From assembly GCA_948144175.1 (NCBI GenBank), contig CANXME010002675.1, forward strand, positions 124,001 through 188,000: a DNA stretch of 64,000 nt, in the 5' to 3' direction. Below, piece by piece: positions 40,801 to 52,832 of the stretch; the first letter of the stretch is position 1, and each line of letters opens with the position of its first letter. This DNA comes from Closterium sp. NIES-65. Its lineage: Eukaryota; Streptophyta; Zygnematophyceae; Desmidiales; Closteriaceae. The notes below the pieces were generated by a model. It had not been told where the DNA came from and did no database searches. It worked only from the letters and a program-made list of their open reading frames with translations. The translations under genes and the position numbers were made by a program.

Positions 40801-43530
40801 ACTCCCACTCTCTGCTTTCCTTCTCTGCAGTGATTCATTCTCATCCCACCCTCCGGTCTCATTCTCTGCAGGGACTCCCACTCTCTGGTTTCCTTCTCTG
40901 CAGTGATTCATTCTCATCCCACCCTCTGGTCTCATTCTCTGCAGTGACTCCCACTCTCTGGTTTCCTTCTCTGCAGTGATTCATTCTCATCCCACCTTCT
41001 GGTCTCATTCTCTGCAGTGACTCCCACTCTCTGGTTTCCTTCTCTGCAGTGATTCATTCTCATCCCACCCTCTGGTCTCATTCTCTGCAGTGACTCCCAC
41101 TCTCTGGTTTCCTTCTCTGCAGTGATTCATTCTCATCCCACCCTCTGGTCTCATTCTCTACAGTGACTCCCACTCTCTGGTTTCCTTCTCTGCAGTGATT
41201 TATTCTCATCCTACCCTCAAGGCTCATTCTCTGCAGTGACTCATTCACATTCCCACTCTCTGGTTTCCTTCTATGCACTGATTCATTCTCATTCCCACCC
41301 TCTGGTCCCATTCTCTGCAGTGACTCATTCACATTCCCACTCTCTGGTTTCCTTCTCTGCAGTGATTCATTCTCATCCCACCCTCTGGTCTCATTCTCTG
41401 CAGTGACTCATTCACATTCCCACTCTCTGGTTTCCTTCTATGCAGTGATTCATTCTCATCCCACCCTCTGGTCTCATTCTCTCGCTGGTCATTCACATTC
41501 CCACTCTCTGGTTTCCTTCTCTGCAGTGATTCATTCTCATCCCCACCCTCTGGTCTCATTCTCTGCAGTGACTCATTCACATTCGCACTCTCTGGTTTCC
41601 TTCTCTGCAGTGATTCATTCTCATCCCACCCTCTGGTCTCATTCTCTGCAGTGACTCCCACTCTCTGGTTTCCTTCTTTGCAGTGATTCATTCTCATCCC
41701 ACCCTCTGGTCTCATTCTCTGCAGTGACTCCCACTCTCTGGTTTCCTTCTCTGCAGTGATTCATTCTCATCCCACCCTCTGGTCTCATTCTCTGCAGTGA
41801 CTCCCACTCTCTGGTTTCCTTCTCTGCAGTGATTCATTCTCATCCCACCCTCTGGTCTCATTCTCTGCAGTGACTCCCACTCTCTGGTTTCCTTCTCTGC
41901 AGTGATTCATTCTCATCCCACCCTCTGGTCTCATTCTCTGCAGTGACTCCCACTCTCTGGTTTCCTTCTCTGCAGTGATTCATTCTCATCCCACCCTCTG
42001 GTCTCATTCTCAGCAGTGACATATACTCATTCCCAATACCCCACATTCCCATTCTTTGGTTTACCCTACATTCTCATTTTAAACAGCTGTACACGGAAGA
42101 AGCAAGGAAGCGCATGTCTATGGAAGCTGAGGACCATCTTTTCACGTTCTACCCAAGCTTTGAGAAGCGGATTCTTGTTTTGCATGAAGTCATTTCTGAG
42201 CATTATGTGGTTCCATTGATATTGCTGAAGGAGGCCATGGCGGATAAAACACGGAGGGATGCATTCAAGCGCGTGTATACGCAGTGGAAGAACGAGCGCG
42301 GGTTTTACGTCAAACGGACCGTGCTCAAGGGGTTGGGGGTTCCTATGAGTGGCTTGCGGGCAGCGGAAATCCACATCAACACTGAGCTCAAGGAGGATCT
42401 CTGGGGGGAGTATGGCCCGAGTGAGTAAACACCTGCCTGACCTTTTCCCCCACCCTCCCCCCCTCCTCCTTGTTTCACCATCTCAGCCCTAGCACCCGTT
42501 TCTTGCAACACCCCATATCTGTACTCCATAGCTTGGCGTTTCCTTTACATGGACCGTTGTAGAAACCTGTGATTCGCCAGCCCATCCACCCTCTTCCCTT
42601 TTCACACCCCACCCATTGAACCATCTTCGTTCGCCTGTGTTGCAGGTGCCGACGCCCAACTGAGCACATGGGGAAATGCTGAGGTTACTGATCTCCCGTT
42701 CGGCAACGAGATCTTCTTCAACGCAGCAATGGACGCCTTTGGTGAATTTGCCATGGGGAACGACATATGCTTGAAGGCGTATCATGTTGCCTGGACTATC
42801 TTGGTGGTGAGTGGCTTGTGAGGGTCCTTTTACTTGTTTCTCATCCCACACTTTTCTCCTTGGTAAACCCGTGCCATCCCGTGTAAACCTTAAACCCCCG
42901 TGTTTCCACCTCCCTCTCAGGTGCTTCTTGAAACCTTGGTATCCACCTGCCCAGGGGAGTTGCGCCCACTCTGGGTTCACGATTTCACTCACGGGCTTAC
43001 GTTGTTAATATTTTTCACCAATCCCCTCACGTCCATGCAGTACCCATCAGTATCCTTCCCCTCCCGTGTTTCCGAACACTCTTTGGTTTCCTCTTCCTTT
43101 CAGAAGCTGCCCCACTCCTCTATCACCTTTCATGCTCACACTCTACCACCATGGCATACTTCACTGGATGTTGTGCTTGCCCCACATGATTCTGACCTCT
43201 CACACTTATCACGCTTGAATCTGTCCATGCTCCCCTATTTTGACAATGTAGATTGACTACGGCTTGTCGAAGGTCAAGAAGTCGACGATGAACCTCACAA
43301 ACTCCCACCGAAAGAACACGCGGTGGGTGGCAAGCATCCGCAGGGCGGTGAAGCGGGCAGTGACGGATCATTTCAGCCAAGTGAACCCTGTCTACGACCC
43401 ACGGATGAAGGGGTTTAGGTGGGGGAATTTTGGCTTGTTCGTCCATGAGTCGGGGTTCGAGGAGTATAGGCCAAGACCACAACCCTGCAATCCGACAAGG
43501 AGGGTGGCGTCAGTGCACGTCTAGAGGAGA
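37833..43530 (+). CDS. Gene A: charged protein of an unrecognised family, paralogue of gene B
   Basis: Exons: 37833-38175, 38322 (or 38382)-39865, 42087-42420, 42646-42806 and 43252-43530. Phases agree with gene B at every homologous junction. Exon 1 has SQLVVRYRRKN and an acidic patch. Exon 2 starts with an RE-rich repeat (EREGEREGERDVKREG-like), then an acidic, basic and GLN-rich stretch. Exons 3-5 hold the most conserved part: FYPSFEKRILVLHEVISE, KRVYTQWKNERGFYVKR, GLRAAEI, LKAYHVAWTILV, NSHRKNTRWVASIRRAVKR and GFRWGNFGLFVHESGFE. A TAG at 39671-39673 interrupts exon 2 although homology to gene B continues to the donor. TAG 43522-43524 is followed by RR and TGA 43528-43530. With a 38322 start, exon 2 also has TAA 38360-38362. 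Function unknown; nuclear location is only suggested by composition. Confidence 0.65.
38440..38715 (+). repeat. RE-rich coding repeat in gene A exon 2
   Basis: Repeats of 12-bp CGTGAGGGAGAG encode EREG/GERE-type residues, with occasional DVKREG. Gene B has a different repeat in the equivalent exon. Confidence 0.7.
39866..42086 (+). other. Gene A intron 2 with minisatellite rich in acceptor-like sites
   Basis: From about 39990 to 42020 the intron consists of roughly 27 units of 73-79 bp, each with two TTCTCTGCAG-type motifs (TTTCCTTCTCTGCAG and CTCATTCTCTGCAG). An 853-bp higher-order duplication is visible (40476-40862 repeats at 41329-41715). The true donor is GTAAGT at 39866. The true acceptor inferred from homology is AACAG at 42086, just downstream of the array. 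Confidence 0.85.
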
Positions 43531-43584
43531 TGAATGGTGGAATTGCAGTGCTCCGAGCTTGGGGTAAGATCAGATGTGGGGACA

Positions 43585-44470
43585 GGGGAACCACAGCAGG
43601 GAGGGGAGGAGAGGAACCACAGCAGGGAGGGGAGGAGAGGAACCGAAGCAAGGAGGGGAGGAGAGGGACCACAGCAGGGAGGGGAGGAGAGGAACCACAG
43701 CAGGGAGGGGAGGAGAGGAACCACAGCAGGGAGGGGAGGAGAGGAACCACAGCAGGGAGGGGAGGAGAGGAACCACAGCAGGGAGGGGAGGAGAGGAACC
43801 ACAGCAGGGAGGGGAGGAGAGGAACCACAGCAGGGAGGGGAGGAGAGGAACCACAGCAGGGAGGGGAGGAGAGGAACCACAACAGGGAGGGGAGGAGAGG
43901 AACCACAGCAGGGAGGGGAGGAGAGGAACCACAGCAGGAAGGGGAGCAGGGGAACCACAGCAGGGAGGGGAGGAGAGGAACCACGGCAGGGAGAGGAGCA
44001 GGGGAACCACAGCAGGGAAGGGAGGAGAGGAACCATAGCAAGGAGGGGAGCATGGGAACCACAGCAGGGAAGGGAGGAGAGGAACCACAGCAGGGAGGGG
44101 AGCAGAGGAACCACAGCAGGGAAGGGAGGACTGGAACCACGGCCGGGAAGGGAGGAGAGGAGTATCAGCAAGGAGAGGTGCGCAGGAGTAACAGCCGGGA
44201 GGGGAGCACAGTAGTAACAACATGAGGGGGAAGCAAGGATTGACATCAAGGGGGCAGGGTTAAGAAATAATAGCACAGCAGGGAGGATGCAGCGGGGAGT
44301 AGCACAGCAGGGAGGATGCAGCGGGGAGTAGCACAGCAGGGAGGATGTAGCGGGGAGTAGCACAGCAGGGAGGATTTTACTGGGGAGTAGCACAACAGGG
44401 AGGATGCAGCGGGGAGTAGCACAGCAGGGAGGATGTAGCAGGGAGTAGCACAGCAGGGAGGATGAAGCAG
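43585..44470. repeat. 26-bp and 29-bp minisatellites downstream of gene A
   Basis: 43590-44170: units GGAACCACAGCAGGGAGGGG with AGGAGA, 26 bp, about 22 copies. 44268-44470: units AGCACAGCAGGGAGGATG plus CAGCGGGGAGT, 29 bp, seven copies. Long frames here are artefacts. Confidence 0.85.
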
Positions 44471-45150
44471 AGTACGGACTTAGGGTTGATAGTGGGTAGT
44501 AGTAGCGCAAGTGTCATTAACCGAGGATGATTAGTAGAGTAGCTAAGAACCAGAGAATAAGTAGGCATATAATGTGTCGTAAACCTTTTCAAGCTAATAT
44601 TATGATTTACACGTACATGCCTTCCCTCTTACGGTGTATTTATGGAAAGTGCTAAAGAAACTACCAACTGGGTTTTCCAAACTCCGATTATGTTTTTTTA
44701 TAATACCCCATAAACCCTTTCCAAGATTATTATATGCATATAAAAGTAAATAGCAAACCTTATACAAGTCTAAAATTGAAGCACATAACATGATTTAACC
44801 AAGTTCTCCCAAACACAATGAGAAGTTCCTCACAACCATTTCCAAACTGTTTTAAAAACACTCCGATCATATGCAAAGCATTTGACATACCATCTGGAAA
44901 AAGTTCGATACTTTCTTCTAAAAAAGTACCGACCCCTACATCTTCAAATCATCTGCAAAAACACAACAAACACACTTCATGAGAGGTTTTCCGCCACTTG
45001 ATTTTAGTGATGCGGTGGAGGTAGGGCGGTGGGAGGGGATGGGTAAGGCGATGGTGTGAAGGGGTGGGGACGGATGGGATGGAAGCATGGCGTGGTTCGA
45101 TGGCGCGGATGTGTTGCGTGCGTGCGTGTGGTGAGTGAGTGGCACGGCAG
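44471..45150. other. AT-rich unassigned DNA
   Basis: AT-rich to about 44950, then GC-richer DNA leading to the first L3 exon. No gene seen; upstream L3 exons could be hidden. Confidence 0.4.
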
Positions 45151-48100
45151 GGATTCAAAGGCCGTGGTGGTGCATGGCAGCGCTTCCATAACTGCCTCCA
45201 TCACCAACCTCGCTGCTCTGCAGTACCTGTCCGTCCCCACCCACCCACTTCCTCCACCACTCCATCCACTCCGCATTGCTGCATCGCATGCACCATGCCA
45301 TCACACCATCCATCACAGTCCTCCTGCTCTTACGCTCGGTGGCCGTGCTTGCTCGTCCATGCCCCGCCTCACCAGGAAGTTTCAAAGTGGCCATGCCATG
45401 TCTATGCAGAGACCTCTCCCCCCCACCCCCCCCTCCCCCCCCTCTCTTTCCCCCCACACAACCGCATCTAGCTCTCCACTTGCTTCACAAGCCACACCTG
45501 GCTGCCGCGCTTGCTGCCTTTGCATGCCTCAACTCTGCAGAAGTTGGTGCAGTTGATGCAGCAGTTGGATGTGATGTGATCTGCACCAGGGCGTCTCTCT
45601 GCACGACGCCTCATTCCGCGTCCCTCTTGCCATCTCTCTTGCTTCCTGCCTCCCCACGTCCACAGGGATCTCACAAACGAGCAGCTGGTGGGGCCCATCC
45701 CCTCCCTCACAAGTCTCTCCAGCCTCACTCTCCTGTACGTGCCCCGCCTCCGTACACACAACGCACCGGAGCCGTGCATGCCGCGGCCGTGCCCTTGTCC
45801 CCCTGCTTGCCCTTGTCCCCCTGCTTGCCCTTGTCCCCCTGCTTGCCCTTGTCCCCCTGCTTGCCCTGGTCCCCCTGCTTGCCCTGGTCCCCCTGCTTGC
45901 CCTTGTCCCCCTGCTTGCCCTTGTCCCCTTGCTTGCCCTGGTCCCCCTGCTTGCCCTTGTCCCCCTGCTTGCCCTTGTCCCCCTGCTTGCCCTGGTCCCC
46001 CTGCTTGCCCTGGTCCCCTTGCTTGCCCTTGTCCCCCTGCTTGCCCTGGTCCCCCTGCTTGCCCTTGTCCCCCTGCTTGCCCTGGTCCCCCTGCTTGCCC
46101 TTGTCCCCCTGCTTTCCCTTGTCCCCTTGCTTGCCCTGGTCCCCCTGCTTGCCCTTGTCCCCCTGCTTGCCCTGGTCCCCCTGCTTGCCTTGGCCCCCCT
46201 GCTTGCCCTTGTCCCCTTGCTTGCCCTTGTCCCCCTGCTTGCCCTTGTCCCCCTGCTTGCCCTTGTCCCCCTGCTTGCCCTTGTCCCCCTGCTTGCCTTG
46301 GTCCCCCTGCTTGCCCTTGTCCCCCTGCTTGCCCTGGTCCCCCTGCTTGCCCTTGTCCCCCTGCTTGCCCTGGTCCCCCTGCTTGCCCTTGTCCCCCTGC
46401 TTGCCCTTGTCCCCCTACTTGCCCTGGTCCCCCTGCTTGCCCGTGTCCCCGGCCCTTGTCCCCCCGCCCTTGCACCCCCGCCCTTGTCCCCCCGCCCTTG
46501 CACCCCTGCCCTTATCCCCCCGCACTTGTCCCCCTGCCCTTGTTCCCCCGCACTTGTCCCCCTGCACTTGCCCCCCCGCACTTGTCCCCCCGCACTTGTC
46601 CCCCTGCACTGTCCCCCTGCACTTGTCCCCCCGCACTTGTCCCCCCGCCCTTGTCGGCTCGCCCTTGGCCCCCTGCCCCTGACCCCCTCCCATTGCGCTG
46701 CTTCTCTCCTCTGCAGCCAAAGATTTTTACTGCCCTTGCTTTCTCCTATCTCAAGGAGTTGATGTTTCGTTCCACCATTCCTCTGCATGTGCGGCATGGC
46801 TGACTACATGTGTGGCATGGCTGACTGCATGTGCTGCATGGCTGACTGCATGTGCGGCATGCATGGCTGGCTGCATGTGCGGCATGCATGGCTGACTACT
46901 TGTGCGGCATGGCTGACTGCATGTGCGGCATGGCTGACTGCAAGTGCGGCATGTCCTCAGAGCCATAGGAACAGACAGCAGCCAGCTCACAGGCACCTAC
47001 GAGGGACTGGCCTGGCTCTCCTCGCTCTCCAACTTGCAATTGCTGTATGCCCTTCACACTGCCATGCCCTGTTTTCAGTTCACACACGCCCTCATAACTG
47101 TGCCACTCGGCATGGAATTGGCACTCCATTTCGTCTCTAAGTCATGCTGCCCTCATTGCTGCGCTGCCGCCATGCCACATTGCTCCAAAAACTTGTGTAC
47201 AAGCCGCGAGTCGTGCCGTGTTCCACCCTCTGCCCACCCCATGGCTTCTCGCACGTGCCACAACCCTCCCACCACCACCACCCACCAGGAATCTTTTTGG
47301 CTTGGCGGAACTCACAGGGAGCTTGTCCTCTCTACACGTTCTCTCTCATCTGGAGAATCTTCAAAGCCTGTAAGTTCGATTCCAGTGGGCCGGGAGCCAG
47401 TGCTGCCTTGATGCTTCAACTCGTGTAGCTCATCATTTCAGTCAGTGAACTGACTTTGTGGCCGCCTCTCATTGTGTCTTGGTATGGTAGCATTGACTCT
47501 TCTCCGACGCCCTTGGGTGTGCATGTGCGCCACAGGACACTAAAATCTCTCACCAATGCCAAGGGGGAAATACCCACGGAGATCCGATACCTCACGGCCA
47601 GGAGATGCGATAGAGTGAAATGCGCGGACAGTGGGAACAAGACTGGGAGAAACGGGAGGAGAATTGTCAAACAAATAGCGGGAATTGCTCAGAGGAAGAA
47701 TCCAAGAGAGGAGATTTCCTACATTTCCAAGGATGTAGCTTTTGATCTATCTTACGACAACCCTAGGAGATGCCTAGGAGAGTTGGTAAGGTAGGTTGAC
47801 AAGTGACTCGAACATGTTTTGTTTGATACAATTTGACTAAACAAGTTGAACTAAACCAGATTGTTTGACTCGAAGAATTAGATTTTATAACTTAAATGTT
47901 CGAGTCAAACAAAACCTGTTTTCTCTTCGACTCAAACATGGTTGAACTTTGCCCACGCCTAGATACGGATCGGTTCAAGTCAGGTCGGGGCGACCTGGTC
48001 AGGTCGAGCCCACTACGGGGGCAACCTGCCTCAGCAAAATATCGGGGATCGATCTGACCGGACTTTACGCTGTTTGAAGGCCTAGTCTCTGCACAACCTT

Positions 48101-48488
48101 TGTAATCTTCTCTCCATTCCTTTCATTTCTTTTTGTTGCTGTCTTGTTTTTGCCTTGCCCTTTCCCTTTCCTATGTTCAATCCCCGCACAAATTATTATT
48201 TGACTTGGAGCAAGAACACGCCTCTCCTCACTTCTCTTGCCCCCATCTATCCCATGCCATTGTCAAAACACATCTCATGAACAAAGTCCATTGCACGGCC
48301 TTACATTAATAGGAATTTTGCCTGCCAATAAAGTTAGCTTATACCAGCGCGTTTCCATGCAATCTTCAGCTCTCTATATCTGACTCATGCATGCCCCGTT
48401 GTGATCATTGGCGCAGAAATCTTTACGAAAATCAGCTCACTGGCTCAATCCCCACTGCAATCACCAACCTTGCAAACCTAGTCGTCAT
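45151..48488 (+). CDS. LRR gene L3, five LRR exons (partial)
   Basis: Exons 45151-45228 ([14 protein letters not shown]), 45666-45734 ([19 protein letters not shown]), 46961-47044 ([20 protein letters not shown]), 47289-47369 ([19 protein letters not shown]) and 48417-48488 ([21 protein letters not shown]). Each follows AG, precedes GT and is in phase 2, so they splice in frame. Lengths vary (69-84 nt), unlike the uniform L1 exons, except the last, which is 72 nt and L1-like. No cap, membrane or kinase exon is seen. The gene may continue on either side or be a fragment. Confidence 0.55.
45778..46660 (+). repeat. 18-bp minisatellite in L3 intron
   Basis: Units TTGTCCCCCTGCTTGCCC and TGGTCCCCCTGCTTGCCC, about 37 copies to 46445, then a C-rich tail. 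It lies between exons 45666-45734 and 46961-47044. An 18-bp period keeps frames open on both strands. Confidence 0.9.
46790..46955 (+). repeat. ATGTGCGGCATGGCTGACTGC repeat
   Basis: About seven imperfect 20-26-bp units directly before the L3 exon acceptor at 46960. Confidence 0.75.
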
Positions 48489-49466
48489 GTAAGTAGAGAT
48501 GAGCAGGTGGTGGTGAGCCCTGTAAAAGATGGATAGGTGAACATCAGGGCACAATGGGAAGAAGATCATATCCTTAGCGAGAAGATGGTACAAGCCTCAG
48601 AGGCAAGGCAGAGTGTTCTCTACTCATAATATCTTGGGAAGTAGTGTAGCCATAGATGTATGGCTGAACACTTGAGGCTAGCTGCCGCCCTAGAAGTTGA
48701 GGGCAAGGCTAGCCAACCTTGCCAAGCTAGCAAGTGAGGCCTCTTGTTGCACATGCAGGCCAGGCTGGAACATATGGCACACCATAGGGGCCAAAAATGT
48801 GAATATGGAATGCCAGAAATGTGAATAAGGAATGCCAGAAATGAGAATAAGGAATGCCGGAAATGAGAATAAGGAATGCCGGAAATGTGAATAAGGAATG
48901 CTAGAAATGTGAATAACGAATGCCAGAAATGTGAATAAGGAATGCCAGAAATGTGAATAACGAATGCCAGAAATGTGAATATGGAACATATGGCACATCA
49001 TAAGTGGCAAGGCCAGCAGTGACCACACTTCATGGTAGTTGAGTGTAGTGGGGTATGGACATGCCATGGTGAGCATAAATATGAGAGGAGAAAATCGCAG
49101 CCTGCGACCTTGAGTCAATTTGCTCAAAGAGCAAGTCCATCAGTGACTTTGCGAGTTACTTCTTCTCAAGTTATGGGACCCGTCAAATTTCGGATGCAGC
49201 CGCTCCTTTTCCCACCGGCCCACCCACGTGGCTCACTGTGCGCCTAAATTGCATCTACGGGCCGCCCGTGGGAACTCCGAGATCAGTCGCAAGTGCGAGC
49301 GTGAGAGGGAGAGCAAGCTCGCAGCTTGACTGGCGGCGGGCAGGGTCACCTCGCGGGGCCGCGTTGGCCCGAGTCCTCGCAGTGGAGCGACGCCGTAGTC
49401 GAGCGCTCCACCCTCCACCCTCTCCACTTAAGTCCAGCGGCGGCGGTGAGCCGCGAGGGGATCATT
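48489..49466. other. Intergenic DNA between L3 and L2, with 22-bp repeat
   Basis: 48795-48985 is nine copies of AATGCCAGAAATGTGAATAAGG, bordered by GGAACATATGGCACAYCATA on both sides. 49200-49466 is GC-rich and is the likely promoter or 5' leader of L2. Confidence 0.5.
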
Positions 49467-52221
49467 ATGGCGCTACTACTAGAGCGATGGGTGCATCACG
49501 CACTCAGTGCCAGGCTGGCACTCGCATGCTGCGTCGCCGTGCTTCAACTCGCCACGCCCCTCGCGCTTGTCAACACACAACCGCTTCAAGCGTCGCAAGG
49601 TGATGCGATGGTCAGTGCGGTGTCAGCAACTAAAGCACGACAACTTGAAACCAACAGTCTCAAATATATTACCTTGCTACCCACTAGGTTAAATATAACA
49701 CCTCGTCACCTTGCAGCGAATTGCCATTAACACAGCCCACAGACGTTGCACCGTCCCCCCCTGGTGCCAACGTCTTTATTGGCTCTGGGAGTCGGCCCCT
49801 CCTGCAGGCACCTCGAGTTCGCTCGTTGCTCAGGCCATGGAAGATCGTTAGCTGGGTTCAAGTATGGTAACCACATTTGAGTTCAACTCCAAAATGTAAT
49901 GTCCCAAAACACTCCCACGGGAGTCTTTTGGAACAGATTCGGGACACTTGAGAAAGTGTCCCCGAAGACTCTTTCGGGACTAAGTGAAATGTCCCGAAAC
50001 AGTTTTCAGCAATTGACCCCAAAGTGACTTCGAGGACAGTTTCAAGACAGTTTGCGAGAGGGTTTCGAGACCCATGCAGGTCAATTTTGGGTTAGCTTGC
50101 ATTGCATCTGCACCTTTTGCGTTTGGCCTTAGAGCCCCATTATATTTACACCAGTACATTATTACAATGTTAATACAAAGAAAACACTAAAAACGCTAAT
50201 GCATTATTTTTGCACCATAATGTATACAAATGACCACCACTTCCAAAGCCATAAGGCCTAAATATATTATCTGGCATAACACAAAAACACCGCAACATCG
50301 TGGCTTCAGTTGAGTCATAACAAACGTTTTGCAGACATGAAGCAATAAATATTACCCTTGAACCGACCAAGTTGTTAGAAGACAATAACAAGAATGATTT
50401 GATCCAATAATATTACATTGAACTGCAAAATAGGCATATAGTATGCTGGAAACCATCATTTGTTAGTCATTGAGATTAGAAAACCAAGCTCCAGAACAGA
50501 ATGAAACAACTTACCGTCGACAAAACCATTGCAATCTTCTTTAAAAAAAATATGTTCAGACAGATCTTAAAAAACAACGTTGACACACCAAACATTTTTG
50601 TTTAGATCAGAAATAACAACGTTCAAGACAATGAAATTGCAAGAAAACGTACTGGTGAAGTAGATGATTGACGATTTTGAATCGTACAAGACGCCATGAT
50701 CCCTTTCCACAGTCATTGAGAAGATGTCACTTGCTATTCTGATTCAATGCCACGGGAAAAAGGACAACCGGATGGGAAAGCCAGTTTGAAATGTGACGCA
50801 TTAACATAGTAAGGGACGTAAGCAGTGACGCGAGATGAGAGAAATTTAAAAAAAAGCTAAAAAACAAATCGTCTAGATCATGGTTCTGGTTACGAAAGAC
50901 GAGTTAGAACAAGAGCGTAATTAATGAGAAGTTCTCACAGGCGGAAAATGCGGACCAGCCATTATATGAACCGCTAGGCTCTTTTAATACCAGTATTACA
51001 CCTCGCTACCCACTGGGTTGAAACGAGGGTGTTCTTTGGCGTAGCGGAATGCCTTCAACAGAACCCAGAGGCGTTACACCAAAGACTGCCCTTGCCAACG
51101 TTTCGAAGTTCCCTCTCTATAAATTTCCAACCACGCCCTCTAGGAACAAGGCAGGCATCAATCGGCTAGCATACCATAGTTTGACTGTGAGCTTGCTGGT
51201 AGCGTAGATCATCAGAAGTATCCAATGATGCCATCACTTGCGTACCCTAGGAGATGCCCCTCCCAACCCTAAACTTTCTGAAAATGCAATTATCCATGCA
51301 ATCCAGACAGCGTTTCTTTCTGACTCGGGAGGTCAATTGCACACACGATCCGAGCACCTGCGTTTGGTTGTGATAAAATGGCGGTTCGGGATGAGCTGTT
51401 TAGTCGGAAACAGAAACGAAAAGCAGTTGCTGTGGTGTTTCGTGAAAAAGTGGTGGCGAATGTCTGTGGTTTGGTAACGATTTCATCCTGCCCATACGTT
51501 TCTGCTGGGGTACTTGGGGGGGAAATTGGGTATCCTACCTCACTGACACCTATTTGTAACCCTCATCGTTTTTTTTTTTTTTGTTTTTTTTGGTTTTTTT
51601 TTCCTTTTCAAAGCTTCAATTGCGAGATTGCTTTCTTTGAGATATGTGCGTTGCTTGCTATGTGTGCCCTTTACGCCACTCCCCCCACCCAAACACACAA
51701 ACACAACCAACTCCCCGTTTCCTTTCTACTCTTCATTCTGCCTACCTCCGCCACCCTCCAACACCCACCTCACCCTCTCCTCCCCTCTCCCTATTCCCTC
51801 CCTCACCTCCACTCTACCAACCCGAAGTGCAATTCCTGTGGGACTGCCAGACGGCATGGGGACAGACGTTGTCTGGTTGGGGGGACGCCCATCCGGACTG
51901 CAGCAGAGCAAAGGGTATCACATGCGACAGCAACACAATGGTCTTGGAGTTGTGAGATTCAATCTGCACTCTAACTGCAGTGTGCTTGACGCTCGTGTAG
52001 GGGGTTGCCCCCTAAGTATGCGCATGTAGTGACCACCATGTGCGCGTGTGCTACCAACAAGGCCGCGCCACACCACTCTTTCACTCTCTTGATCAGATGG
52101 TAACCATACGCCAGCATGCTTGGGTGCTCTTGGGTGTTCTTGGGCGCAGGAAGATACCCGAGCTCAATCTAAGGGGGTCCATTCCGGACTCCATCAGCAA
52201 CCTCCGCCAGCTCTCTATTCT
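49467..52221 (+). CDS. LRR gene L2, N-terminal exons
   Basis: Exon 1 49467-49599 encodes a 44-residue start with a hydrophobic core (ARLALACCVAVLQLATPLAL), a likely signal peptide. Exon 2 51828-51951 encodes the LRRNT cap (FLWDCQTAWGQTLSGWG, SRAKGITCD). Exon 3 52150-52221 encodes the first LRR (LNLRGSIPDSISNLRQLSIL). Junction phases (1, 2, 2) agree and exons 2-3 match L1 in length. It would be a secreted or membrane LRR protein. After exon 3 there is a MITE and no further LRR exon, so the gene seems truncated or continues after very long introns. A repeat of CATTGGGCCCAAATG lies just after the donor. Confidence 0.65.
50100..50960. other. AT-rich stretch in L2 intron 1
   Basis: AT-rich DNA between similar motifs CTTGCTACCCACTAGGTT (about 49674) and CTCGCTACCCACTGGGTT (about 51003), which suggests an insertion or duplication. 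No coding frame. Confidence 0.35.
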
Positions 52222-52279
52222 GTACGTTCTCCACTGTGTTGGGCATTGGGCCCAAATGCATTGGGCCCAAATGCATTGG

Positions 52280-52824
52280 TAGGGATGAGTAAGGGGCGAA
52301 TACGAACGTGTTCGCGTTCGACCCTGCACGAACACAGCCGGCGAACCGAACATTGTTCCGTTCGCCGAGCACCTTTTACAAAAAAAGGTGTTCAATGTTT
52401 GCCTGTGAGGGCAAACATCTTGTAGGCACAGGCGAACACGTTCGTGTTCGCCCATGGACAACTTAGACCCTAACCCTAAACGCTTGCTAACTACTCAAAC
52501 CTGCCCATTCTTAATGATACACATATTCTGGTAATAGGTATTGTACTCACGTCGCCTCTATGATGGAGCATTGAGGCTCCTTAGACCATTAGGTAAGGAA
52601 GGTAGTTGGCATTTTGGGGGTCGCGACCAGGTCGCGACTAGTTTGAGCTAAAAAAAAGAGCTCAAACACAAAAGCCCGCGACCCTAAAATTTGTCGTGGG
52701 CTAATTGACGTTCGTGTTCGACGCGGCTCTGCCACTTGAAGAAAACGAACACCGAACATGTTCGTGCGAACATCGAACACGTTCGAGGCCAACCGAACAG
52801 GCGTTCGTTCTTTGCTCATCCCTA
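52280..52824. mobile_element. hAT-like MITE (GAACA-word interior), 8-bp TSD
   Basis: 545 bp, ends TAGGGATGAGTAA and TTTGCTCATCCCTA. Flanking TGCATTGG at 52272-52279 and 52825-52832 is identical, though the surroundings repeat CATTGGGCCCAAATG, so coincidence cannot be excluded. The interior has GTGTTCGCGTTCG and GAACACGTTCGTG words at both ends and unrelated DNA between. Confidence 0.7.
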
Positions 52825-52832
52825 TGCATTGG

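Noticed and set aside
27117..44470. CRISPR-like arrays
   Set aside because: Tandem repeats without unique spacers in a eukaryotic, intron-containing context.
43521..44510. Large frames over 43.5-44.5 kb
   Set aside because: 26-bp and 29-bp satellites; frames shift freely and encode only repeat residues.
45276..46803. Collagen-like or proline-rich protein in 45.3-46.8 kb
   Set aside because: 18-bp satellite in an L3 intron, open in several frames on both strands.
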